40,228 bases of DNA from Sphaerochaetaceae bacterium (GTDB lineage: Bacteria; Spirochaetota; Spirochaetia; Sphaerochaetales; Sphaerochaetaceae): the NCBI GenBank assembly GCA_024699225.1, contig JAILPZ010000039.1, positions 1 to 40,228 of the forward strand, in the 5' to 3' direction. Both the position numbers and the translations under genes were made by a program. The notes beneath the pieces are model-generated. The model searched no databases and was not told the DNA's origin. It saw nothing but the letters and a program-made list of their open reading frames with translations. Positions 16,077 through 25,214 of the stretch are shown one piece after another. How positions within the stretch are numbered: position 1 is the first letter of the stretch; each line of letters opens with the position of its first letter.

Positions 16077-18104
16077 ATGGATAATGAACAGAACATCCAG
16101 CAGGACATTAACATTACCAAGGTTACTGAAGAGTACAAGGGTGATAAGATACATGTTCTGCATGGACTTGAAGCTGTCAGAAAAAGACCGGGTATGTACA
16201 TTGGTTCCACAGGATCCGAAGGACTGCATCATTTGGTCTATGAAGTTGTAGACAACAGTATAGACGAAGCTGTTGCCGGATATTGCGACACAATCAATAT
16301 CAGAATTGACAAGGGAAATATAGTGACCGTTGAGGACAACGGCCGTGGTATTCCTACCGACATGCACCCGACAGAGGGTGTCAGTGCCCTTCAGGTTGCT
16401 CTCTGCAACCTCCATGCCGGCGGAAAGTTCGGAGACGGAGGATACAAGGTATCCGGAGGTCTGCACGGTGTTGGTGTCAGTGTTGTAAACGCTCTCTCAG
16501 ATTTTCTTGAGGCAACTGTTTACAGAGACGGCAAAATCTTCAGACAGACATACCACATAGGTGTTCCTGAGGCTCCTGTAGCTGTTGTAGGAAAATCAGA
16601 TAAGGTTGGTACAACAATTAAGTTCCATCCGGATGCAAAGAAATCTGAAGGTGATTCAGAGCATGTAATGGAGTCTGACAAGTTTGACTTCAGCATTCTC
16701 TGCGAGAGATTCAGGGAACTTGCCTTCCTTAACAAGGGAATTACCATCAATGCTGTAGATGACAGGGGTGAAGAGCCGCTTGAGAAGGTCTTCCATTTTG
16801 AAGGCGGTATCAAGGACTTTGTCTCCTACATGAACAAGAACAGCAGAATAATTCCGGAAGGTTCAGAGCCGTGCTATGCAGAAGGAACAAGACAGAACGC
16901 AGGCGGAGTTGCAGAGATTGAGTTTTCTCTTCAGTATTCAGACCGCTATGACGAAAGAGTCTTCTCCTTTGCCAACAACATCAACACCCGTGAAGGCGGA
17001 AAGCACCTTGTTGGATTTACAACCGGTCTTGTTGCTGCTGTAAGAAACCAGCTTGATAAGTGTGACAAATTCAAGAAGGACAAGAAAACACTTGAATTCA
17101 TCCAGACGGATGATTTTAAGGAAGGTTTCAACTCAGACGTAAGAGAAGGTCTTTCAGCCGTTATCTCAGTAAAGCTTTCAGAGCCGCAGTTTGAGGGTCA
17201 GACAAAGATGAAGCTCGGTAGTTCCTATGTTCAGGGACTCACCTACTCTTTTGTTTACGAGAAGATGAATGACTTCTTTGATGAGAATCCGGCCTATATT
17301 GAGGCCCTTCTTGATAAGACAGTTAACTCAGCAAGAGCCAGGGTTGCAGCCAAAAAGGCACGCGAAAAAGAACGCAAGAAGAACGACGGAGGAAGTCTTC
17401 CCAGTAAACTTGCCGACTGCAGTGAAAAAGATCCTGCAAACCGCGAAATTTTCATTGTTGAGGGAGATTCTGCAGGAGGCTCTGCAAACCAGGGTCGTGA
17501 CAGAAGAACCCAGGCCATCCTTTCTCTCTGGGGAAAGATGCTCAACGTTGAGAAGACAAGAGAAGACAAGGTTGCCGGAAATGACAAGTTGCAGCCGGTC
17601 ATTGCGTCCATAGGCGCAGGTCTGGGTGCTACGTTCGACATTTCAAAAGTCAGATATCACAAGATAATTATCATGGCTGATGCTGATGTTGACGGCTCTC
17701 ATATCAGAACATTGCTTCTTACCTTCTTCTTCAGATATATGCGTCCTCTTATTGATGCAGGCTATGTATATTTTGCCATGCCGCCGTTGTATAAGATCTC
17801 AATCAAGAGCAAGGATTATTATGCATACGACGAAGATGAGAGAGTAAAGATTCTTACTGAGCATAATCTGAGTGTTGATGATGATAAGAGCTATAAGATT
17901 CAGCGCTACAAAGGTCTTGGTGAGATGAACCCGGAACAGCTCTGGGAGACCACAATGGATCCTGAGCGCAGATTTATTACAAGAGTACATCTTTCAGATG
18001 CCATAGAAGCTGACAACGTATTCAGCATGCTTATGGGTGAGGATGTAGAACCGAGGCGTGTCTACATTGAAGAGAACGCAACATACGCAAATATTGATGC
18101 CTGA
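16077..18104 (+). CDS. gyrB: DNA gyrase subunit B
   Basis: GyrB supplies ATPase and TOPRIM functions of gyrase, which introduces negative supercoils. The 675-residue protein has the GHKL ATPase motifs ([33 protein letters not shown]), the transducer region, the TOPRIM motifs [11 protein letters not shown] and [16 protein letters not shown], and the conserved C-terminal [20 protein letters not shown]. It is the short form without the insertion of enteric GyrB. I start at ATG 16077, ten bases after CGGAGG; a TTG at 16071 is less likely. gyrA follows 11 bases after the stop. Confidence 0.98.
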   Translation: MDNEQNIQQDINITKVTEEYKGDKIHVLHGLEAVRKRPGMYIGSTGSEGLHHLVYEVVDNSIDEAVAGYCDTINIRIDKGNIVTVEDNGRGIPTDMHPTEGVSALQVALCNLHAGGKFGDGGYKVSGGLHGVGVSVVNALSDFLEATVYRDGKIFRQTYHIGVPEAPVAVVGKSDKVGTTIKFHPDAKKSEGDSEHVMESDKFDFSILCERFRELAFLNKGITINAVDDRGEEPLEKVFHFEGGIKDFVSYMNKNSRIIPEGSEPCYAEGTRQNAGGVAEIEFSLQYSDRYDERVFSFANNINTREGGKHLVGFTTGLVAAVRNQLDKCDKFKKDKKTLEFIQTDDFKEGFNSDVREGLSAVISVKLSEPQFEGQTKMKLGSSYVQGLTYSFVYEKMNDFFDENPAYIEALLDKTVNSARARVAAKKAREKERKKNDGGSLPSKLADCSEKDPANREIFIVEGDSAGGSANQGRDRRTQAILSLWGKMLNVEKTREDKVAGNDKLQPVIASIGAGLGATFDISKVRYHKIIIMADADVDGSHIRTLLLTFFFRYMRPLIDAGYVYFAMPPLYKISIKSKDYYAYDEDERVKILTEHNLSVDDDKSYKIQRYKGLGEMNPEQLWETTMDPERRFITRVHLSDAIEADNVFSMLMGEDVEPRRVYIEENATYANIDA

Positions 18105-18115
18105 GGAGAAGGAAT

Positions 18116-20623
18116 ATGGAAAACAATACTGAAAACAGAATCCTGGTTTCCGATCTTTCCCAGGAGATGAAAAAGTCCTATCTGGACTATGCAATGTCGG
18201 TTATAGTCAGCCGCGCCCTCCCCGACGTAAGGGACGGTCTTAAGCCTGTTCACAGAAGAATTCTGTACGATATGTACGAACTCGGAATCAAGGCCAGCGG
18301 CGGAACAAAGAAGAGTGCGAGAATTGTAGGTGATGTTCTCGGTAAGTACCATCCGCACGGAGACGCTTCCGTTTACGATGCAATGGTTCGTCTTGCCCAG
18401 GACTTCTCACTGCGCTATCCGGTTGTAAAGCCGCAGGGTAACTTCGGTTCTATAGACGGCGACCCACCTGCAGCATACAGATACACAGAAGCCAAGATGA
18501 GCCGCATGGGTGAGCTCATGCTTTCCGATATTGAGAAGAATACCGTTGATTTTGTTAACAACTTTGACGATTCTCTCCAGGAGCCTTCTGTTCTTCCTTC
18601 CGGTTTCCCGTTCATGATTGTAAACGGAACCAGCGGAATTGCCGTAGGTATGGCTACAAACATGGCTCCCCACAACCTCTCAGAGGTTTGTGACGGACTT
18701 TGTGCCCTGATTGACAACCCGGATATTACAATTGCCGAGCTGATGGAATATGTCCACGGACCTGACTTCCCCACAAAGGGTCTTATCTGTGGAAAGAAGG
18801 GAATTAAGGATGCTTATGAGACCGGCCGCGGTAAGGTTGTTCTCAGAGGCGTTTACCACATAGAGGAACAGAAGACACATGATGCAATTGTCTTTACCGA
18901 ACTCCCCTATCAGGTTAACAAAAGAGCCCTTAAGGACCATATTGAGCAGCTTAAGAAAGACGATGTTCTCAGAGATGTATCTGTAGTCCGTGATGAGTCA
19001 GACCGTGACGGTATCCGTCTGGTAATAGAGCTTAAAAACGGTGCAGTACCTGAGATTGTTGTAAACCACCTGTTCAAGAACACAGCCCTTGAGTCCAACT
19101 TCAACGTTAACAACCTGGCTCTTGTTTCCGGCAGACCGAAGCTTCTTACACTTAAGGACATGCTCTACTACTATCTCGAGCACAGAAAAGAAGTTGTAAC
19201 AAGAAGAACAAAGTTTGACCTGGACAAGGCTCTTCAGAGAGAACACGTACTTCTCGGTCTGAAGATTGGTCTTGAGAATATTGATGAAGTAATTGAGATT
19301 ATCAAGACAGCCAAGGACAACGAAGAAGCCTCTCTTAAGCTTCAGAGCCGCTTTGCCCTCTCAGAGATTCAGGCTAATGCAATTATCCAGATGAGACTTG
19401 GAAGACTCAGTCACCTTGAAACACAGGAGATTATGGATGAACTTGCAGAGCTTGAGGTAAAGATTGCCTTCTACAGAAGTCTTCTTGAAGATCCTGTTAA
19501 GATGCTTGGCGAGGTCAAGAAGGAAATTATCCAGCTCAAGGCAGATTTCGGAGATGAAAGAAGATCTGAAATACAGGCAAGAGAGCTTTCCGGAATTATG
19601 GATAAGGACTTTATAAAGAAGGAAGAATGTGTTGTTGTTGCAACACACAGAGGCTTTGTAAAGCGTGTTTCCGCCGAAGAGTATAAGACTCAGAACCGCG
19701 GCGGTAAGGGCGTTAAGGGAGCAACACTGCGTGATGAGGACTTTGTTGAACACATGTTCACAGCAAACACACATGACAAGATTATGTATGTCACATCCGC
19801 AGGAAAGGCCTTTGTTCTTGAAACCTGGGAGATTCCGGAAGGAAGCAAGACAGGTAAGGGAACCAGCATAAAGGCAGTTCTTCCGAAGATGGATCCTGAC
19901 GAGGCCATAACTTCTGTAATTAACTTTACTGATTTCTCTGAAGATCTCTATCTTCTTATGTGTACAAAGAAGGGCGTTGTAAAGCAGGTTGCCCTCAACC
20001 AGTTCATAAACGGCCGCAAAAACGGAATTAAGGCAATTGTTCTTGATGAGGATGATGTAATGCTCCACTGCGAATTCGTTCACCAGGGAGATGAGGTCAT
20101 GCTCGTAACAAAGAAGGGCAAGGGCTTGAGGTTCTCTGTTGATGAGGTCAGAGTCATGGGAAGAGCAACTCACGGCGTAAGAGGAATTAAGCTCTCTGAT
20201 GATGATGAGGTTGTAGGCCTTATGAAGGTAGATAACCAGAAGAACATTCTTATGGTTACCGAACTTGGAAAGGGCAAGCAGGTTGAATTTGATAAGTTCA
20301 ACGCTCACCACAGAGCAACAGGCGGTCAGCAAATCTATAAGCTGTCAGAAAATACACTCGATATTGTTGCTGCCCTTTCAGTAGATGACAACAACGACCT
20401 TGTTTGTATTACAAAGAACGGCATAACAATCAGAACCCACGTATGTGACATATCTGTTCAGGGAAGAACCGCAACAGGAGTTAACATCTTCAAGATGAAG
20501 ACCGAAGATGACAGAATTGTTTCATTGTGCGCAACTGAATATCAGAATGAAGAGGAAAACACTGAGGATAGTGAGGGAACAGAAGGCACTGACGCACCTG
20601 TAGTGGAAGGCTCTGAAAACTGA
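18116..20623 (+). CDS. gyrA: DNA gyrase subunit A
   Basis: GyrA cleaves and rejoins DNA and wraps it through its C-terminal beta-pinwheel. The 835-residue protein has the quinolone-resistance-determining region [16 protein letters not shown], the catalytic tyrosine (Tyr123 in [10 protein letters not shown]), a long coiled-coil arm, and a GyrA box as QNRGGKG, which identifies gyrase rather than topoisomerase IV. The position equivalent to E. coli Ser83 is Ala (Ala84 here). The C terminus ends in an acidic Glu/Asp tail. GGAG precedes the ATG, and the gene is the second of the gyrBA operon, followed by a strong terminator. Confidence 0.98.
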   Translation: MENNTENRILVSDLSQEMKKSYLDYAMSVIVSRALPDVRDGLKPVHRRILYDMYELGIKASGGTKKSARIVGDVLGKYHPHGDASVYDAMVRLAQDFSLRYPVVKPQGNFGSIDGDPPAAYRYTEAKMSRMGELMLSDIEKNTVDFVNNFDDSLQEPSVLPSGFPFMIVNGTSGIAVGMATNMAPHNLSEVCDGLCALIDNPDITIAELMEYVHGPDFPTKGLICGKKGIKDAYETGRGKVVLRGVYHIEEQKTHDAIVFTELPYQVNKRALKDHIEQLKKDDVLRDVSVVRDESDRDGIRLVIELKNGAVPEIVVNHLFKNTALESNFNVNNLALVSGRPKLLTLKDMLYYYLEHRKEVVTRRTKFDLDKALQREHVLLGLKIGLENIDEVIEIIKTAKDNEEASLKLQSRFALSEIQANAIIQMRLGRLSHLETQEIMDELAELEVKIAFYRSLLEDPVKMLGEVKKEIIQLKADFGDERRSEIQARELSGIMDKDFIKKEECVVVATHRGFVKRVSAEEYKTQNRGGKGVKGATLRDEDFVEHMFTANTHDKIMYVTSAGKAFVLETWEIPEGSKTGKGTSIKAVLPKMDPDEAITSVINFTDFSEDLYLLMCTKKGVVKQVALNQFINGRKNGIKAIVLDEDDVMLHCEFVHQGDEVMLVTKKGKGLRFSVDEVRVMGRATHGVRGIKLSDDDEVVGLMKVDNQKNILMVTELGKGKQVEFDKFNAHHRATGGQQIYKLSENTLDIVAALSVDDNNDLVCITKNGITIRTHVCDISVQGRTATGVNIFKMKTEDDRIVSLCATEYQNEEENTEDSEGTEGTDAPVVEGSEN

Positions 20624-20680
20624 CAAAAAAGCCAAAAAAATACCAAATCAATCTGTTTCTATGCAAAGAAGCATGATACA

Positions 20681-20717
20681 AAACCTGCATTTTAGACACC
20701 TAGGATGCAGGTTTTTT
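20681..20717 (+). terminator. Intrinsic terminator after gyrA
   Basis: AAACCTGCAT (20681-20690) pairs with ATGCAGGTTT (20705-20714) around a 14-base loop, followed by a T-run. It ends the gyrBA unit. Confidence 0.85.
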
Positions 20718-20776
20718 GCATTTCAGGAATATTCAAAAAAATAAAACCAATAAAATTGAATTATCAAAAACAGGTG

Positions 20777-20804
20777 AAAAAAAGACCGCTGCAAGAAGCA
20801 GCGG
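20777..20804 (-). terminator. Intrinsic terminator of the NifU-like gene
   Basis: CCGCTGC (20786-20792) and GCAGCGG (20798-20804) form a GC-rich stem with a 5-base loop. On the minus strand it is followed by seven Ts (20783-20777). It faces the gyrA terminator. Confidence 0.88.
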
Positions 20805-20810
20805 CCGCAG

Positions 20811-20826
20811 TGTTTCACGTGAAACA
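20811..20826. promoter_or_regulatory. parS centromere site 1
   Basis: TGTTTCACGTGAAACA is a perfect 16-bp parS palindrome, the loading site for chromosomal ParB. It lies directly after the NifU-like stop codon and before that gene's terminator, 330 bp from parA. Confidence 0.96.
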
Positions 20827-20827
20827 A

Positions 20828-21067
20828 TTAATGATCAAACTGTGCAAGATTAACAACTTCAAGGTTCGGATCTACCCTAACCTTAAGCATTCTTTCAATT
20901 CCACCCTTAAGTGTCATGGCTGCATAAGCGCAACCTGCACAGGAGCCGGTTAATGTAACATATACTGTGTTGCCTTCGATCTTGTTGAAAACAACATCTC
21001 CACCATCGTTCTGAAGAGAAGGCCTGACTGCTTCCAGGGCTTCCTTAACTTCTTTTTCCAAATCCAT
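20828..21067 (-). CDS. NifU-like iron-sulfur scaffold protein
   Basis: This 79-residue protein is a stand-alone NifU C-terminal domain, a family that assembles and hands on Fe-S clusters. The conserved segment is visible: VRPSLQNDGGDVVF followed by VTLTGSCAGCAYAAMTLKGGIE, with the CxxC cluster ligands. I start at ATG 21065-21067, which has AGGAG 8 bases upstream; an earlier ATG at 21082 would overlap that ribosome-binding site and adds only five residues. The gene is divergent from parA and convergent with gyrA, and its 3' untranslated region contains a parS site. A role in Fe-S biogenesis is inferred from the family. Confidence 0.9.
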   Translation of the reverse strand: MDLEKEVKEALEAVRPSLQNDGGDVVFNKIEGNTVYVTLTGSCAGCAYAAMTLKGGIERMLKVRVDPNLEVVNLAQFDH

Positions 21068-21119
21068 TTTGTTCTCCTGCATTTAATATAATAATATCTC
21101 TCTGAATTATCAACATTTG

Positions 21120-21148
21120 ATGACATTTTTAATTATCTATCTTATTAT
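21120..21148 (+). promoter_or_regulatory. parAB promoter predicting a leaderless mRNA
   Basis: ATGACA (21120-21125), a 17-base spacer and TATTAT (21143-21148) match the sigma70 hexamers at 5 of 6 positions each. The predicted start at 21155-21156 coincides with the parA ATG, and no Shine-Dalgarno sequence is present. Confidence 0.6.
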
Positions 21149-21155
21149 ATATGGT

Positions 21156-21920
21156 ATGAAAGCAAAAAAAGTGATTTTTCTTAATCAGAAAGGTGGCGTT
21201 GGAAAGACTACCACTGCTGTTAACCTTGGTTCTGCCTTAGCAAAAGAAGGTTACAAGGTTCTTCTGGTTGATTTTGATTCTCAAGGCAATCTTTCGGGTG
21301 CTGTTTCTGCTGATACTTCTAAAGACGGGATTTATGAGATTGTTTCACGTGAAACATTTGATCCTGAAGTTGTGCAATCCACTCCTGTAAATAATCTTTT
21401 CTGCCTTTCCGGTGGAATAAATATGGCTGGACTTGCCGTTGAGCTTGTAGATGTGCCTCAGAGAGAGTTTTTTCTTAAAAAAGCTTTAAAGGGTGCAGAG
21501 GATCAGTTTGATTTTATTTTTGTTGACTGTCCCCCTGCTCTGGACCTTGTTACTATGAATGCTCTCTGCTTTACAGATTATGTAATAATCCCCATGCAGT
21601 GTGAATACTTTGCTATGGAAGGCTTAAATCTGCTTATTAGAACTATATCTAGTGTTAAGAAGAAACTTAACCCTTCAATTAGCGTTTTAGGTATAGTTTT
21701 TACCATGTATTCCAAGAGAGCAAATCTTAATAACGAAGTTGTTGAGGATATTTCCTCTTATTTTAATGATCTTGTTTTTGAAACCAAGATCCCGAGAAAT
21801 GTAAGATTAAGCGAAGCACCTTCTCATGGTCTTCCTATTAATGCTTATGACAACAGCTGCAGCGGCTCAAAGGCCTATAATCAGCTTGCAAAGGAGGTTT
21901 TGGAACGTGTCTTTAGGTAA
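21156..21920 (+). CDS. parA: Chromosome partitioning ATPase ParA (Soj)
   Basis: ParA is a deviant-Walker-A ATPase that binds DNA non-specifically and works with ParB-parS to segregate replicated origins. The 254-residue protein has the P-loop KGGVGKTT (residues 12-19), the A' motif VLLVDFDSQGN, and the DCPPALDLVTMNAL segment. The length is typical of chromosomal Soj-type proteins that lack an N-terminal HTH. ATG 21156 fits the family; an upstream in-frame TTG at 21117 would add an odd hydrophobic leader. A perfect parS lies inside the frame at 21341-21356, encoding part of IVSRETFD. The 3' end overlaps parB by 14 bases. Confidence 0.97.
   Translation: MKAKKVIFLNQKGGVGKTTTAVNLGSALAKEGYKVLLVDFDSQGNLSGAVSADTSKDGIYEIVSRETFDPEVVQSTPVNNLFCLSGGINMAGLAVELVDVPQREFFLKKALKGAEDQFDFIFVDCPPALDLVTMNALCFTDYVIIPMQCEYFAMEGLNLLIRTISSVKKKLNPSISVLGIVFTMYSKRANLNNEVVEDISSYFNDLVFETKIPRNVRLSEAPSHGLPINAYDNSCSGSKAYNQLAKEVLERVFR
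21341..21356. promoter_or_regulatory. parS centromere site 2, inside parA
   Basis: A second perfect TGTTTCACGTGAAACA, 530 bp from site 1, lies wholly inside the parA coding sequence about 185 bases from its start. Both sites are identical in all 16 positions. Confidence 0.96.
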
Positions 21921-22818
21921 ACATGGCCTTGGAAAGGGAATTAGCTCCCTTATTGGCGACTATGATTCAACTGCGTTTGAAACTGAAAAATTAAAAGAAA
22001 CCGGGGCTACTGTCCAGGAAATAGATATTACAAAGATTCAGGCAAATCCCAATCAGCCTAGAAAGGTTTTTGATCCGGATGCATTAAATGAGCTTTCCCA
22101 GTCTATTTCCAATGTTGGAATAGTACAGCCTATTCTTGTAGAAGAAATTCCCGGAAACAGATACATGATTGTTGCAGGTGAAAGAAGATTCCGTGCTGCA
22201 AAGCTTGCAGGACTTAAATCTGTTCCCTGTATTGTTAAAACTTTCTCAGACATGCAGCGTCTTGAAGTCTCCCTTATTGAGAACATCCAGAGAGAGAACC
22301 TCAACCCCGTTGAAGAAGCAAAAGCATATCATTATCTTATTACAGAACAAGGAATTACGCAAGAAGAACTGGCAGTTAAGGTCGGAAAAAGCCGCCCGGC
22401 TGTTGCCAACAGTCTGAGACTTCTGGCTCTGCCTGTAAACATGCTTCAGTCTCTTGAGGAAGGCTTGTTTACCCCGGGTCATGCCAGGGCTCTTTTAAGC
22501 GTAGAAAACCCTGCAGACAGAGAGATTCTTTACTACAAGATTCTTAAGGAAAAACCCTCTGTAAGACAGGCTGAGGAACTTGCTGCTTCGCTTAATAAGG
22601 GTGGAAGACTCTTTGTTAAGGGAAAGAAGGAGAAGCTTAAGGATAAGAGCGAGGATATTCTTGCTGTTGAAGAGAAGTTTCTTTCTGCTACAGGCTGTCT
22701 TGTAGAGGTAAAGGGAAAACTTACAAAGGGTAAGATTGTTATTCCTTTTGATTCTGCAGAAGAGCTTGAGAGAATCTATACTCTCATTTCTTCAAATGAC
22801 AAGCTTTTTGAGGACTGA
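21907..22818 (+). CDS. parB: Chromosome partitioning protein ParB
   Basis: ParB is a CTP-dependent DNA clamp that loads at parS and spreads. The 303-residue protein has an N-terminal LGKGISSLIGDY segment (usual ParA-interacting motif), the ParB/Srx domain with the CTP-binding GERRFRA (91-97), the HTH region TQEELAVKVGKSRPAVANSLRLL, and a C-terminal dimerisation domain. I start at GTG 21907, nine bases after AAGGAGG; earlier in-frame starts lie inside parA and give a low-complexity N terminus unlike the family. It overlaps parA by 14 bases. Two perfect parS sites are close by. Confidence 0.96.
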   Translation: MSLGKHGLGKGISSLIGDYDSTAFETEKLKETGATVQEIDITKIQANPNQPRKVFDPDALNELSQSISNVGIVQPILVEEIPGNRYMIVAGERRFRAAKLAGLKSVPCIVKTFSDMQRLEVSLIENIQRENLNPVEEAKAYHYLITEQGITQEELAVKVGKSRPAVANSLRLLALPVNMLQSLEEGLFTPGHARALLSVENPADREILYYKILKEKPSVRQAEELAASLNKGGRLFVKGKKEKLKDKSEDILAVEEKFLSATGCLVEVKGKLTKGKIVIPFDSAEELERIYTLISSNDKLFED

Positions 22819-22875
22819 TTTGACGCTCATATAACCTTGTACTATTTTTAATTATTAAACTGATAAGGATCAGAT

Positions 22876-23823
22876 ATGAAATACAACGAAAAAGATGGCA
22901 TTTACGCCACAATTGAAACGAGCAAGGGAAATATTGTTGTTTCTCTTGAATACAAAAAGGCTCCCATGACAGTGGCCAACTTTATAGGCCTTGTTGAAGG
23001 TGAGCTTAACCTTAGCAAGCCGGGTAAAAACTTCTACGAGGGAATTAAGTTTCACAGAGTTATCCCTGATTTCATGATTCAGGCAGGCTGTCCGCTTGGA
23101 AACGGAACAGGTGGCCCGGGCTACACATTCCCGGATGAGTTTTCTCCGGATCTCAAGCATGACGGACCCGGTGTTATGAGTATGGCAAACGCAGGACCCG
23201 GAACAAACGGAAGCCAGTTCTTCATTACCCATGTAAAGACGCCGTGGCTTGACGGAAAGCATGCAGTATTTGGCCATGTAGTAGAAGGCCAGGACGTTGT
23301 TAATGCTGTAGAGCAGGGCGACGTAATTAAAACAGTAAAGATTGAAAGAGTCGGAGAAGAGGCTAAGAAGTTTATAGTAACAAAGCAGATTTTCAGCGAC
23401 ATTGTCCAGGAAGCTGCTGCCATGGAAGAGCTTAAGAAGGCTCAGGAAATGGCTAAGATAGACGAAGAGATTAAAAACCGCTTCCCCGAGGCAAAGAAAA
23501 CAGCATCTGGACTCAGATATGTTGTTGTACAGGAAGGAGATAACAAAAACCATCCAAAGATGGGCCAGAGTGTAACAGTCCACTATACCGGATCTCTTCT
23601 CGACGGCAGAGTCTTTGATTCTTCCGTTAACAGAGGTGTTCCTGCCAAGTTTAAAATCGGTGAGGTTATAGAAGGCTGGAACGAGGCTCTTCAGACCATG
23701 AGCAAGGGAGAAAAGAGAACTCTGATAATCCCGCCCGAGCTTGGATATGGTGTTCACGGTTATCCGGGAATTATCCCTCCCAATTCATTCTTGATTTTTG
23801 ACGTTGAGCTTATCAGCTTCTAA
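22876..23823 (+). CDS. Cyclophilin-FKBP fusion peptidyl-prolyl isomerase (dual-family immunophilin)
   Basis: This is two unrelated prolyl isomerases in one 315-residue chain. Residues 8-158 are a cyclophilin with intact active-site motifs ([13 protein letters not shown] including Arg61 and Gln69; [12 protein letters not shown]; Trp124, the cyclosporin-contact position). Residues 160-205 are a charged, probably helical linker. Residues 208-315 are an FKBP domain (VHYTG, GRVFDSS, EVIEGW, LGYG, with FK506-pocket residues conserved). Such CFBP fusions have been described from Treponema denticola and some Bacteroidetes. No signal peptide is seen, so it is likely a cytoplasmic folding factor. AAGGA precedes the ATG. 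Confidence 0.95.
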   Translation: MKYNEKDGIYATIETSKGNIVVSLEYKKAPMTVANFIGLVEGELNLSKPGKNFYEGIKFHRVIPDFMIQAGCPLGNGTGGPGYTFPDEFSPDLKHDGPGVMSMANAGPGTNGSQFFITHVKTPWLDGKHAVFGHVVEGQDVVNAVEQGDVIKTVKIERVGEEAKKFIVTKQIFSDIVQEAAAMEELKKAQEMAKIDEEIKNRFPEAKKTASGLRYVVVQEGDNKNHPKMGQSVTVHYTGSLLDGRVFDSSVNRGVPAKFKIGEVIEGWNEALQTMSKGEKRTLIIPPELGYGVHGYPGIIPPNSFLIFDVELISF

Positions 23824-23831
23824 GGAAAAAT

Positions 23832-25214
23832 ATGGCTAAAACTGAAGCAGTAAGATACGTCTGTAGTATGTGCGGACACAGCAGCCCGAAATGGCTCGGC
23901 CGCTGTCCGTCATGCGGAGAATGGAATTCATTTACAGAAGAAAAGACAGCCCCTGCCTCCAGGGGAGGGAAGAATGTAAGCTCCTCATCTCAGAGCCTTT
24001 CATCCATACCCGTAGAAAATGAATTCAGATTCTCAAGCGGAATATCTGAACTGGACAGAGTTCTTGGAGGTGGGATTGTCCACGGATCTTCTGTACTTGT
24101 AGGAGGAGAACCGGGGATTGGAAAATCCACCCTCATGCTTCAGGTTTGCCACCTGTGCAGTGCCAGGGGTTTGGTACTGTATGTTTCAGGCGAGGAGAGT
24201 GCTTCTCAGGTCCGTCAGAGGGCAGAGAGACTCGGCCTTGACCTGGAGAGAATCAATATTCTGTGTGAGACACATCTTGAGGCAATCTGCCATGTAATTC
24301 GCACAGAAAAACCCCAGCTGGTTGTAATAGATTCATTACAAACCATTATGAGTGAGGAGTTTTCATCAGTCCCCGGATCTGTACCACAGATGCGCGGAAG
24401 TTGTCTGGAAATTAATACGGTTGCCAAACAGAATGGCTGTTCCGTTTTTTTCATAGGGCATGTAACTAAGGAAGGAACTATAGCAGGTCCTAAGATCATA
24501 GAGCATATGGTTGATACTGTTCTTTATTTTGAAGAATCGGAACTGGACAACCGTTTAATCCGTGCGTCTAAGAACAGGTTCGGGGCTGCTGATGAAATTG
24601 GTATTTTTGAGATGGGCCAAAATGGTCTGACTCCGATCAAGGACCCCTCCTCATTCTTTATTTCAAAACGTGAGAACAACGAACTGTCACCCGGAACAGC
24701 ATACGCTACCATCTCAGAGGGCTCCAGAACCTTTGTTGTTGAAATACAGGCTCTTGTAACAGATGCAAAAAGCTCATACACAAGGGTTTTCTCAGAAAAG
24801 ATAGACAGCCAGAGAATAATGAGAACAGCTGCTATTCTTGAGCGCCATGCAGGACTTAGGCTCAGCGACAGGGATATCTATATAAACGTAGCCGGAGGAA
24901 TCCGCGTAAACGAAGTTTCTGTTGAGCTTGCTGTTGCAGCTGCCATCTACTCCGCCTTTACGGGAAAGTCCCTCGACGGGGATGCTGTGTGGATGGGTGA
25001 GCTTTCCCTTTCCGGAGAAGTCAGACCGGTAAGTTACGGAGAAAGAAGACTTAAGGCGGCAGATGACATGGGCTTTAAGAAGGCCTATCTTGCTTCCTCC
25101 ATGGCTGTGGCTCTCGGGGACAAAACAAAGATTAACTTGTTTGGCTGTAAGAAAATATCAGACGTGCTGCGTCAGCAGGGAACACGCGGGGCCAAAATTA
25201 CATACGAGTTTTAA
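23832..25214 (+). CDS. radA: DNA repair protein RadA (Sms)
   Basis: RadA is a RecA-like, DnaB-type helicase that processes recombination intermediates. The 460-residue protein has the N-terminal C4 zinc finger (Cys11, 14, 25, 28), the Walker A GGEPGIGKST (91-100), the RadA-specific KNRFG motif, and a C-terminal Lon-protease-like domain (from about 340, with VAGGIRVNE and WMGELSLSGEVRPV). AAGGA precedes the ATG, 8 bases after the immunophilin stop, so they are likely co-transcribed. The stop overlaps the stop of the convergent ATPase gene, and no terminator is evident. Confidence 0.97.
   Translation: MAKTEAVRYVCSMCGHSSPKWLGRCPSCGEWNSFTEEKTAPASRGGKNVSSSSQSLSSIPVENEFRFSSGISELDRVLGGGIVHGSSVLVGGEPGIGKSTLMLQVCHLCSARGLVLYVSGEESASQVRQRAERLGLDLERINILCETHLEAICHVIRTEKPQLVVIDSLQTIMSEEFSSVPGSVPQMRGSCLEINTVAKQNGCSVFFIGHVTKEGTIAGPKIIEHMVDTVLYFEESELDNRLIRASKNRFGAADEIGIFEMGQNGLTPIKDPSSFFISKRENNELSPGTAYATISEGSRTFVVEIQALVTDAKSSYTRVFSEKIDSQRIMRTAAILERHAGLRLSDRDIYINVAGGIRVNEVSVELAVAAAIYSAFTGKSLDGDAVWMGELSLSGEVRPVSYGERRLKAADDMGFKKAYLASSMAVALGDKTKINLFGCKKISDVLRQQGTRGAKITYEF

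Noticed and set aside
19361-20332. 323-codon open frame on the minus strand within gyrA
   Set aside because: It lies antisense to the strongly conserved gyrA and shows no recognisable family.
22870-23757. 295-codon open frame antisense to the cyclophilin-FKBP gene
   Set aside because: Composition and position fit a shadow of the plus-strand gene; no start signal is visible.
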